From: Azospirillum thermophilum
GTDB lineage: Bacteria; Pseudomonadota; Alphaproteobacteria; Azospirillales; Azospirillaceae
Direction: 5' to 3'
Assembly: GCF_003130795.1 (NCBI RefSeq)
Contig: NZ_CP029353.1
Span: forward strand, 945,501 to 1,009,500
Length of the DNA stretch: 64,000 nt
Below the pieces are notes generated by a model, which searched no databases, had not been told where the DNA came from, and saw nothing but the letters and a program-made list of their open reading frames with translations. How positions within the stretch are numbered: the stretch's first letter is position 1; every line of letters begins with the position of its first letter. This document shows, in pieces, positions 11,371 to 18,645 of the stretch. The position numbers and the translations under genes were made by a program.

Positions 11371-14300
11371 ATGCCCCACATTCTCGACACCCTGCGCGAC
11401 CGTGTTCTGCTCTGCGACGGCGGGTTCGGCAGCCGGATCCAGGCGCTCGACCTCGATGTCGAGAAGGACTACTGGGGGCATGAGAACTGCACCGACATCC
11501 TTCCGCTGTCCCGCCCGGACATCGTCCGCGAGATCCATCGCGGCTATTACGAGGCCGGTGCGGACATGGTGGAGACCGACACCTTCGGCGCCTCGCCGGT
11601 GACGCTGGGCGAGTTCGGCATCTCCGAGAAGGCGTTCGAGATCAACCAGCGCGCGGTCGAGCTGGCGCGCGAGGCGGCGGAGACCTTCACGGACGGGCAG
11701 CCGCGCTTCGTCATCGGCTCCATCGGGCCGGGCACCAAGCTGCCCAGCCTCGGCCATATCGCCTACCAGGACCTGGAGGACAGCTTCGCCGTCCAGGCGG
11801 CCGGGCAGATCGCCGGCGGCGCCGACGCCATCCTGGTGGAGACCTGCCAGGATCCGCTGCAGATCAAGGCCGCCGTCAACGGCATCAAGCGTGCCCGCAA
11901 GGAGGCCGGGGTCGACACCCCCGTCTTCGTCCAGGTGACGGTGGAGACGACCGGCACGCTGCTGGTCGGCACCGACATCGCCGCGGCGGCCACGGTCATC
12001 CAGGCGCTCGACGTGCCGCTGATGGGGCTGAACTGCGCCACCGGGCCGCTGGAGATGAGCGAGCACGTCAAGTGGCTGACGCAGAACTGGCCGGGCCTCG
12101 TCTCCGTCCAGCCCAACGCCGGCCTGCCGGAGTTGGTGGACGGCAAGACCCATTACCCGCTGCGCGCCGAGGATTTCGCCACCTGGCTGGAGCGTTTCGT
12201 GGTCGAGGACGGGGTGAACCTCGTCGGCGGCTGCTGCGGCACCAACGTCCCGCACATCGCCGCCGCCAACCAGATGCTGCGCCGGCTGGCGCCCGCCGGC
12301 TCGCACCGCCCGGCGCCGAAGAACCGCACCGTGCACTGGGTGCCGGCGGTGGCGTCGCTCTACTCGCAGGTCACGCTGCGGCAGGAGAACGCCTTCTTCG
12401 CCATCGGCGAGCGCTGCAACGCCAACGGTTCCAAGAAGTGGCGCGAGCTGCAGGAGAGGAACGACTGGGACGGCTGCGTCGAGATGGCGCGCGAGCAGGT
12501 GAAGGAAGGCAGCCACTCGCTGGACGTCTGCACCGCCTTCGTCGGCCGCGACGAGGTGGCGGAGATGCAGGCGGTGGTCTCGCGCTTCGCCGGGTCGGTG
12601 ACCGCTCCCCTCGTCATCGACTCGACCGAGTATATCGTGCTCGAGAAGGCGCTGGCGCTCTACGGCGGCAAGGCCATCCTCAACTCCATCAACTTCGAGG
12701 ATGGCGAGGAGCCGGCGCGCAAGCGGCTGGAACTCGCCAAGAAGTTCGGCGCCGCGGTCATCGCCCTGACCATCGACGAGGAGGGCATGGCCAAGACGCC
12801 GGAGCGCAAGCTGGAGATCGCCCGGCGCCTCTATGATCTGGCGGTGAACGAGTACGGGCTCGCCCCGTCCGACCTGCTGTTCGATCCGCTGACCTTCACC
12901 ATCGCCACCGGCAACGAGGACGACCGCAAGCTCGCCATCTGGACGCTGGAGGGCATCGAGGCCATCGCGCGGGAGATGCCCGGCTGCCAGATCATCCTCG
13001 GCCTGTCCAACGTCTCCTTCGGCCTGAACGCCGCGGCGCGCCATGTGCTGAACTCGGTCTTTCTCGACCATGCGGTGAAGCGCGGGATGACCGGCGCCAT
13101 CGTCCATGTCTCGAAGATCCTGCCGCTGCACCAGATCCCCGAGCAGGAGGTCAAGGTCGCCGAGGATCTGATCTTCGACCGCCGCGCCGAGGGATACGAC
13201 CCGCTGCAGGCCTTCATCGCGCTGTTCGAGGGGCGCAAGGCGGCCGACGCCAAGAAGAAGGCGCGCGCCGAGACGGTCGAGGAGCGGCTGAAGGAGCGCA
13301 TCGTCGACGGCGACCGCACCGGGCTGGAGGACGATCTGGCGGAGGCGCTGAAGGGCCATTCGCCGATCGACATCATCAACACCCTGCTGCTCGACGGCAT
13401 GAAGGTGGTCGGCGACCTGTTCGGCGCCGGCAAGATGCAGCTTCCCTTCGTCCTGCAGTCGGCGGAGACGATGAAGGCCGCCGTCGCCTACCTCGAACCC
13501 TTCATGGAGAAGGTCGAGGGCCAGCAGAAGGGCACGCTGGTGCTGGCGACCGTGAAGGGCGACGTCCACGACATCGGCAAGAACCTCGTCGACATCATCC
13601 TGACCAACAACGGCTACAAGGTCGTCAACCTCGGCATCAAGCAGCCGGTGACCACCATCATCCAGGCCGCCAAGGAGCATAAGGCCGACGCCGTCGGCAT
13701 GTCCGGCCTGCTGGTGAAGTCCACCGTGGTGATGCGCGAGAACCTGGAGGAGATGACCCGCGAGGGGCTGGAGGTGCCCGTCCTGCTCGGCGGCGCCGCG
13801 CTCACCCGCGCCTATGTCGAGACCGACTGCGTGGCAGCCTACGGGTCGGGCCGCGTCGCCTATGCCGGCGACGCCTTCGACGGGCTGACGCTGATGGACC
13901 AGGTGGTGTCCGGCAGCTTCGACCAGCAGCTCGCCATCCAGCAGGCCAAGCGGGCGGGCAAGGCGGTCAACAAGCGCCGCGTGCTCGGCAAGGCCACCAG
14001 CGCCGCCGAGGGGCCGGTCGACCGCGAGGCCGCGCGCGCGCGCCGCGCCCGGCTGGCCGACGGCGTGCCGGTGCCGACCCCGCCCTTCTGGGGGCCGAAG
14101 CTGATCGAGCATGTGCCGCTGAAGACGCTGGTCACCTACCTCAACGAGCGGATGCTCTACCAGCTCCAGTGGGGCTACCGGAAGGACGGCAAGTCCTTCG
14201 AGGAGTTCAAGGAGTGGGCGAAGAAGGAGCTGCGCCCGGTGCTCGACCGCATCCTGCGCATCGCGGCGGAGCAGGAGATCCTGCGCCCGCAGGCGGTCTA

Positions 14301-14862
14301 CGGCTATTGGAAGGCGGCGGCCGACGGCAACGACGTCATCCTGTTCGCCGAGGACGGCACCAGCGAGGTCGCCCGCTTCACGCTGCCGCGCCAGGCGAAG
14401 GAGGACGGCGAGTGCATCGCCGACTTCCTGCGCGACGTGAACGAGCCGGAGCGCGACGTGCTCGGTCTGCAGATCGTCACCATGGGGCAGCACTGCGCCG
14501 AGGTCGCCCGCCAGTGGTTCGCCGAGAACCGCTACCAGGACTATCTCTACCTGCACGGCCTGTCGGTGGAGATGACCGAGGCGATGGCGGAGTATGTCCA
14601 TGCCCGCATCCGCGCCGAGCTGGGCTTCGCCGCCGAGGACAGCCGCGACAAGGAGAAGCTGCTGCAGCAGGGCTATCGCGGCAGCCGCTACAGCTTCGGC
14701 TATCCCGCCTGCCCGAAGCTGGAGGACCAGGAGCAGCTCCTGCGCCTGCTCGACGCCGGCCGCATCGGCGTCGAGATGTCGGACGAGCACCAGCTCCACC
14801 CCGAGCAGAGCACCTCGGCCATCGTCCTGCACCATCCGCGGGCCAAGTACTTCTCGGTCTGA
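11371..14862 (+). CDS. metH: Cobalamin-dependent methionine synthase
   Basis: MetH transfers methyl from 5-methyl-THF to homocysteine through B12. At 1163 residues it has all four modules: the homocysteine domain with zinc cysteines (GLNCATG near residue 220, GGCCGTN near 287-292); the pterin domain (FFAIGERCNANGSKKW, then DSTEY); the B12 domain with the axial-ligand motif DVHDIGKN, His733; and the C-terminal activation domain (RGSRYSFGYPACP and MSDEHQLHPEQSTSA). The frame opens further upstream, but MPHILDTLRDRVLLCDGGFGS sets ATG 11371. No cobalamin or SAM riboswitch was seen before the operon, so control by the ArsR-type regulator is the likely route. Confidence 0.98.
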   Translation: MPHILDTLRDRVLLCDGGFGSRIQALDLDVEKDYWGHENCTDILPLSRPDIVREIHRGYYEAGADMVETDTFGASPVTLGEFGISEKAFEINQRAVELAREAAETFTDGQPRFVIGSIGPGTKLPSLGHIAYQDLEDSFAVQAAGQIAGGADAILVETCQDPLQIKAAVNGIKRARKEAGVDTPVFVQVTVETTGTLLVGTDIAAAATVIQALDVPLMGLNCATGPLEMSEHVKWLTQNWPGLVSVQPNAGLPELVDGKTHYPLRAEDFATWLERFVVEDGVNLVGGCCGTNVPHIAAANQMLRRLAPAGSHRPAPKNRTVHWVPAVASLYSQVTLRQENAFFAIGERCNANGSKKWRELQERNDWDGCVEMAREQVKEGSHSLDVCTAFVGRDEVAEMQAVVSRFAGSVTAPLVIDSTEYIVLEKALALYGGKAILNSINFEDGEEPARKRLELAKKFGAAVIALTIDEEGMAKTPERKLEIARRLYDLAVNEYGLAPSDLLFDPLTFTIATGNEDDRKLAIWTLEGIEAIAREMPGCQIILGLSNVSFGLNAAARHVLNSVFLDHAVKRGMTGAIVHVSKILPLHQIPEQEVKVAEDLIFDRRAEGYDPLQAFIALFEGRKAADAKKKARAETVEERLKERIVDGDRTGLEDDLAEALKGHSPIDIINTLLLDGMKVVGDLFGAGKMQLPFVLQSAETMKAAVAYLEPFMEKVEGQQKGTLVLATVKGDVHDIGKNLVDIILTNNGYKVVNLGIKQPVTTIIQAAKEHKADAVGMSGLLVKSTVVMRENLEEMTREGLEVPVLLGGAALTRAYVETDCVAAYGSGRVAYAGDAFDGLTLMDQVVSGSFDQQLAIQQAKRAGKAVNKRRVLGKATSAAEGPVDREAARARRARLADGVPVPTPPFWGPKLIEHVPLKTLVTYLNERMLYQLQWGYRKDGKSFEEFKEWAKKELRPVLDRILRIAAEQEILRPQAVYGYWKAAADGNDVILFAEDGTSEVARFTLPRQAKEDGECIADFLRDVNEPERDVLGLQIVTMGQHCAEVARQWFAENRYQDYLYLHGLSVEMTEAMAEYVHARIRAELGFAAEDSRDKEKLLQQGYRGSRYSFGYPACPKLEDQEQLLRLLDAGRIGVEMSDEHQLHPEQSTSAIVLHHPRAKYFSV

Positions 14863-14897
14863 TCCGGTCGTTCTTGTCTGTTCGATCTTGGAGGAAC

Positions 14898-14934
14898 GCC
14901 CTCCGCCGCCCATGCTATAGTGGCGGCGGAGGGC
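14898..14934 (+). promoter_or_regulatory. Perfect 13-bp hairpin covering the ribosome binding site of the first MNT gene
   Basis: GCCCTCCGCCGCC (14898-14910) pairs exactly with GGCGGCGGAGGGC (14922-14934) around an 11-base loop. The right arm contains the GGAGGG ribosome binding site of the ATG at 14939, so the fold would hide it. There is no T-run, which argues against a simple metH terminator, though it may also slow read-through. The second copy of the gene pair keeps the right arm but has lost the left arm. Confidence 0.65.
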
Positions 14935-15072
14935 GGCCATGGCGGTGGTGGACGACAAGCTGAGGATCCTGCTGGACCGGATCGTTCCGGCCCTTCAGCC
15001 GGAGGCCGTCTACCTGTTCGGCAGCCGGGCGCGCGGCGACTTCGACGAGGACAGCGACTACGACCTGCTGGT
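14924..15072 (+). repeat. Direct repeat, copy 1 of 2 (about 149 bp, three mismatches)
   Basis: The sequence from 15 bases before the first MNT start to codon 45 is repeated 769 bases downstream (15693-15841) with only three differences by eye, two of which are synonymous third-position changes. Beyond this the two genes diverge strongly. Confidence 0.9.
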
Positions 15073-15259
15073 GGTCGTCCCGGACGACGCGCCGAGGGAG
15101 CACCGCTCTGCCGTCTTCGCCCATGCCGCCAAGGCGGGTACCGGCATCCCCGCCGACATCGTGCCCTGCCGGCGGTCCTTCTTCGAGGCGAACAAGGATC
15201 AGGTCGGGACGCTGAGCTACAAGGCGGTCCGCGAGGGAATCCGGGTCTATGGTGCATAA
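14939..15259 (+). CDS. MNT-type nucleotidyltransferase domain protein, copy 1
   Basis: A minimal nucleotidyltransferase of 106 residues with the catalytic signature GSRARGDFDEDSDYDLLV at residues 28-45, giving the two metal-binding Asp in SDYDLL. Such proteins pair with HEPN proteins, and in several studied toxin-antitoxin pairs the MNT partner silences the HEPN toxin by adding AMP to it. Here the HEPN gene overlaps by 11 bases (ATG 15249), the usual order. Whether this pair acts as a toxin-antitoxin system is inference. Confidence 0.85.
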   Translation: MAVVDDKLRILLDRIVPALQPEAVYLFGSRARGDFDEDSDYDLLVVVPDDAPREHRSAVFAHAAKAGTGIPADIVPCRRSFFEANKDQVGTLSYKAVREGIRVYGA

Positions 15260-15689
15260 GACCGGGGTGCATAAGGCCGGGGCGGACCGCTGGCTTGCCG
15301 TGGCGCAGACCGACCTTCTGGCGGCGCGGGCCTGCCTGGGGGCGCCGGGCCCGCTTGTCACGGTGGCCTCCTATCACTGTCAGCAGGCGGCCGAGAAGCT
15401 GGTGAAGGCGGTGCTGGTCCGGCTGGACATCGATCCGCCGAAAAGCCACGACATCGACGCGCTGCTCCTCAGGCTGCCGCGCGATCTTCCGCTGCGCCGG
15501 GTGCTTGAGCCGCTGGGCCGCTTCACCGCCTTCGCGACGCTCTACCGCTATCCCGGCGAGGCGGAGGACTCTTCCGATGAGCCGACGCCCGGGGAGGTCG
15601 CATCCTGGATCGTCGAAATCGACGCCGTGCTTGCCGAGGTGCGGCACGTCCTCGGCGCCCCACCCGAACCGGGCGGATCCGTATTATAA
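15249..15689 (+). CDS. HEPN domain protein, copy 1
   Basis: The 146-residue all-helical protein has the HEPN core SYHCQQAAEKLVKAVL followed by DPPKSHDIDALL, as in the Pfam HEPN family. The RX4-6H RNase motif of HepT-type toxins is not visible, so ribonuclease activity is doubtful. It overlaps the preceding MNT gene by 11 bases and is presumably its partner. Confidence 0.85.
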   Translation: MVHKTGVHKAGADRWLAVAQTDLLAARACLGAPGPLVTVASYHCQQAAEKLVKAVLVRLDIDPPKSHDIDALLLRLPRDLPLRRVLEPLGRFTAFATLYRYPGEAEDSSDEPTPGEVASWIVEIDAVLAEVRHVLGAPPEPGGSVL

Positions 15690-15692
15690 CGA

Positions 15693-15841
15693 CGGCGGAG
15701 GGCGGCCATGGCGGTGGTGGACGACAAGCTGAGGATCCTGCTGGACCGGATCGTGCCGGCCCTTCAGCCGGAGGCCGTCTACCTGTTCGGCAGCCGGGCG
15801 CGCGGCGACTTCGACGAGGACAGCGATTACGACCTGTTGGT
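15693..15841 (+). repeat. Direct repeat, copy 2 of 2
   Basis: Partner of 14924-15072. It spans the ribosome binding site and first 45 codons of the second MNT gene. The near identity, including silent positions, set against divergent flanks points to a recent duplication followed by gene conversion of this segment. Confidence 0.9.
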
Positions 15842-16028
15842 GATCCTTCCCGACGATCGGGCCGAGACGAGGCCTGCTGTCCGCCGCGCCTACGAGGCCA
15901 AGGCGGGTACCGGAATTCCGGCGGATTTTCTCGCCTGCACCCGAGGCGGGTTCGAGCGCTCGAAGGATCTCAAGGGCACACTGAGCTATGAGGCCAGCCA
16001 CTTCGGAGTCCTCGTCTATGGCCGGTGA
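15708..16028 (+). CDS. MNT-type nucleotidyltransferase domain protein, copy 2
   Basis: Residues 1-45 are identical to those of copy 1, including the GSRARGD and SDYDLLV catalytic motif; the rest is clearly diverged (ETRPAVRRAYEAKAGTG onward) but of equal length, 106 residues. It lies 19 bases after the first HEPN gene and overlaps the second HEPN gene by 11 bases, repeating the geometry of the first pair. Confidence 0.85.
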   Translation: MAVVDDKLRILLDRIVPALQPEAVYLFGSRARGDFDEDSDYDLLVILPDDRAETRPAVRRAYEAKAGTGIPADFLACTRGGFERSKDLKGTLSYEASHFGVLVYGR

Positions 16029-16425
16029 GGCTCTTCTGGCCTGGATCAGGGTCGCTGACCTCGACATCAAGGCGATCCGCAACAACCTCTTCGGCCCCGA
16101 TCCCACTGCCGATATTGCAGCCTACCATTGCCAGCAGGCGGCGGAGAAACTGGTGAAGGCGCTGTTGCTGGCAGCGGACATCCATCCGCCCAAGACCCAT
16201 GACATTGAAGCGCTGGTCGACCGGCTCCCCAACGGGCATCCCTTGCTGCCCCTGATTGCGCCACTGGGGCGATTTACCGAGTTCGTCACGTCCGCCCGCT
16301 ATCCCGGTCCGGATCCCTTCGCGGACGTTTCCTCCGGTTTGTCCATTGCCGACGTCGCCTCCTGGCTTGCCGAGATCCAGGGGGTGCGGGCCGAAATCGT
16401 CCGGTTCCTGGAGGTGTCGCCATGA
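16018..16425 (+). CDS. HEPN domain protein, copy 2
   Basis: The protein is 135 residues from ATG 16018, chosen because it repeats the 11-base overlap seen in the first pair. It shares AYHCQQAAEKLVKALLLA and PPKTHDIEAL with copy 1 but is much diverged elsewhere. No RX4-6H motif is visible. Its stop overlaps the start of the thioesterase gene (ATGA), so the five genes from 14939 to 16901 may be one transcript. Confidence 0.83.
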   Translation: MAGEALLAWIRVADLDIKAIRNNLFGPDPTADIAAYHCQQAAEKLVKALLLAADIHPPKTHDIEALVDRLPNGHPLLPLIAPLGRFTEFVTSARYPGPDPFADVSSGLSIADVASWLAEIQGVRAEIVRFLEVSP

Positions 16426-16901
16426 CCGCCGCCCCGCTCGACCTCCACCGGGCGACCGTCCGGCCGGAGTGGATCGACTACAACGGCCACATGAACGTCG
16501 CCTACTATCTGCTGGCCTTCGACCAGGCGACGGACGCCGTGCTCGACCGCTTCGCGATCGGCCGCCACTATGCCGAGACGCAGCAGCGCTCGATGTTCGT
16601 GGTCGATGCGCACCTGACCTATGCCCGCGAGGTGACGGAGGGCGATCCGCTGCGCTTCGCCTCCTGGCTGCTGGGTGCGGACGGCAAGCGGCTGCACCTG
16701 TTCCACGAGATGCGCCACGCGGAGGACGGGTTCCTGGCGGCGACGGCGGAGTTCATGCTGGTACATGTCGATCTGTCGCAGCGCAGGGCCGTCCCCTTCG
16801 CGGAACCGGTCGCCGCGGCGCTGTCCGCGGCGGTGCGGGCGCATGCCGCGCTGCCGCGTCCGCCGCAGGCGGGGCGGGCGGTGCGGTCCATCGGCGGCTG
16901 A
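16422..16901 (+). CDS. Hotdog-fold acyl-CoA thioesterase family protein
   Basis: The 159-residue protein has the 4HBT/hotdog opening WIDYNGHMNVAYYLLAFDQATD, with the Asp-Tyr-Asn-Gly-His-Met motif of 4-hydroxybenzoyl-CoA-type thioesterases, then FVVDAHLTYAREV and LHLFHEMRHAEDGFLAATAEFMLVHVD. Enzymes of this type hydrolyse acyl-CoA esters in the cytoplasm; some relatives act on betainyl-CoA in carnitine breakdown. The substrate here is unknown. It is coupled by a four-base overlap to the second HEPN gene. Confidence 0.85.
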   Translation: MTAAPLDLHRATVRPEWIDYNGHMNVAYYLLAFDQATDAVLDRFAIGRHYAETQQRSMFVVDAHLTYAREVTEGDPLRFASWLLGADGKRLHLFHEMRHAEDGFLAATAEFMLVHVDLSQRRAVPFAEPVAAALSAAVRAHAALPRPPQAGRAVRSIGG

Positions 16902-16990
16902 GCGCCCGGCCTCCCGCCGCCTGCGGCTAATCGTCGGATGAAGCGACGGGCGGGTTTTCTCATGACACGCGTGCCCCCACATAAAGGGGC

Positions 16991-17485
16991 ATGATCAGAT
17001 CCGCCTTCGCCGCCGCCCTGCTCCTCGCGCTCTTTCCCCTCTCCGCCGCCGCCGACTGCGCGGATCCGGCGGCTCCCGCCGTCAATTGGCGCCGCTGTTA
17101 CTTCGACGGGCAGGATCTGCAATCGGCCACCCTGACCGGCGCCATGCTGCGCGACGCGGTGTTCCAGCGCGCCACGCTCGACGGGTCCGACCTCGGCGAG
17201 GCCGACGGCTACCGGGCGAAGTTCGTCAGCGCCCGGGCGGTCGGCACCCGCTTCGACCGGGCCCGGTTGATCGAGGCCGACTTCACCCGTGCCGACCTGA
17301 CCGGCGCCTCCTTCCGCGAGTCCGACCTGCGCAATGCCAAGCTGGTGGGGGCGACCCTGCGCAAGGCCGACTTCACGGGGGCGAAGCTGGCCGGCACCGA
17401 CCTGCGCCACGCCGACCTCTCCGGGGCTGTCTGGCTCGATGGCCAGCGCATCTGCGCGGACGCGTCCATCGGGCAGTGCAACTAG
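16991..17485 (+). CDS. Exported pentapeptide-repeat protein
   Basis: The 164-residue protein starts with a signal peptide (MIRSAFAAALLLALFPLSAAAD, cleavage after AAA near residue 21). The mature part is one block of A(D/N)LxG-type repeats (ADLTGASFRESDLRNAKLVGATLRKADF region, about residues 42-148) capped by a Cys-containing end, DGQRICADASIGQC. This is a short right-handed beta-helix predicted to be periplasmic. The family is widespread in alphaproteobacteria without known function. It is the smallest of four pentapeptide-repeat genes in the window. Confidence 0.85.
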   Translation: MIRSAFAAALLLALFPLSAAADCADPAAPAVNWRRCYFDGQDLQSATLTGAMLRDAVFQRATLDGSDLGEADGYRAKFVSARAVGTRFDRARLIEADFTRADLTGASFRESDLRNAKLVGATLRKADFTGAKLAGTDLRHADLSGAVWLDGQRICADASIGQCN

Positions 17486-17585
17486 CGGGCTTTGTTGCAG
17501 GGCGAAAGAGCAACGGTCTGTCTTGCGGACAGCCGCCGCTCCGGGATATCCTTCGGGACCGAATGAATTCCGATGGGCGAGTCCG

Positions 17586-18608
17586 GTGAGCGACGGGGAT
17601 TTCGAACGGGCGAGCGGGCTTGCGGCACGGGCGATGGAGCGCATGCTGGCCGACCGGCTGCCGCCGACGCCGCAGAACTTCACGCTGTGGTACGTCTATT
17701 ACAGCGGCCAGCTCCCCGACCTGATCCGCGCCATCGACCTCGCCGGCCGGGACGGCAAGACGCCGCCGCAATCGCTGCTCGACGAGTTCTACAAGCGCTT
17801 CTTCACCTTCGACGCGGAGGTGCAGGCGATCCGCGAGACGTCGGAGAAGGCGCGCCACGCGTTGAGCCGCGTGCTGGAGCAGATCGGCTCGGTGGAGACG
17901 GAGACCGACCGTTACGGCCACACCCTGACCGGCTTCCGCGGCGAGCTGGACCAGCCGCTGACCGTTGGGGAGCTGCGCGCCATGGTCGCCGCCATCGCGG
18001 CGGAGACCGCGGCGATCGTCGAGCGGCAGGCCCGGCTGCAGGCGCATCTCCAGGAATCGTCCCAGCAGCTCGCCGAAATCCGTGTCAGCCTCGACACCGC
18101 CCGGCGGGAGGCGCTGACCGACGGGCTGACCGGCATCGCCAACCGCAAGGCCTTCGATCAGGCGCTGGAGGACGCGATCGCGGAGGCCGGGCGCGAGTCC
18201 CTGCCGCTGTCGCTGCTGATGATCGACATCGACCATTTCAAGAGCTTCAACGACACCCACGGGCACCTGATCGGCGACCATGTCCTGAAGCTGGTCGGGC
18301 GCATGCTGATGGAGTGCATCAAGGGGCGCGACACCGCCGCCCGCTTCGGCGGCGAGGAGTTCGCCATCGTCCTGCCGCGCACCCCTCTCGCCAGCGCCAT
18401 GACGGTGGCCGAGCAGGTGCGGAGTTGCGTCGGCGCCCGCCAGATCGTCAACAAGGCGCGCAACGCCAACTACGGCACCATCTCCCTGTCGGTCGGCGTC
18501 GCCGAATACCGGCCGGGCGAGGATGCCGGCAGCCTGATCCGCCGCGCCGACCAGGCGCTCTACGTCGCCAAGCGCTCCGGCCGCAACCGCGTCTGCGCCG
18601 ACGCCTGA
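17586..18608 (+). CDS. Diguanylate cyclase (GGDEF domain), no product-inhibition site
   Basis: The 340-residue soluble protein has a helical N-terminal half (FERASGLAARAMERMLADRLPPTPQNF, then a coiled-coil-like stretch to about residue 175) and a complete GGDEF domain: LTDGLTGIANRKAF, LMIDIDHFKSFNDTHGH and the active site RFGGEEF. It should make c-di-GMP from two GTP. The inhibitory RxxD site five residues before GGEEF reads KGRD, so feedback inhibition is probably lost. No membrane segment or receiver is seen. The start is uncertain: GTG 17586 fits the conserved N-terminus, ATG 17634 is the alternative. Confidence 0.88.
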   Translation: MSDGDFERASGLAARAMERMLADRLPPTPQNFTLWYVYYSGQLPDLIRAIDLAGRDGKTPPQSLLDEFYKRFFTFDAEVQAIRETSEKARHALSRVLEQIGSVETETDRYGHTLTGFRGELDQPLTVGELRAMVAAIAAETAAIVERQARLQAHLQESSQQLAEIRVSLDTARREALTDGLTGIANRKAFDQALEDAIAEAGRESLPLSLLMIDIDHFKSFNDTHGHLIGDHVLKLVGRMLMECIKGRDTAARFGGEEFAIVLPRTPLASAMTVAEQVRSCVGARQIVNKARNANYGTISLSVGVAEYRPGEDAGSLIRRADQALYVAKRSGRNRVCADA

Positions 18609-18645
18609 CGCGCCGGCACCGACCTTCCCATCGATCGGCCCGGCG

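Noticed and set aside
11107-14958. 1283-codon open frame on the minus strand opposite metH
   Set aside because: It is the antisense shadow of a highly conserved gene in very GC-rich DNA, with His/Asp/Gly-biased sequence and no family similarity. Similar antisense frames opposite ettA, hisS, mutL and others were left out.
14939-16901. A complete defence island built around the MNT/HEPN pairs
   Set aside because: The neighbours are metabolic or signalling genes; no nuclease, methylase, transposase or integrase is close, so only the two gene pairs themselves are supported.
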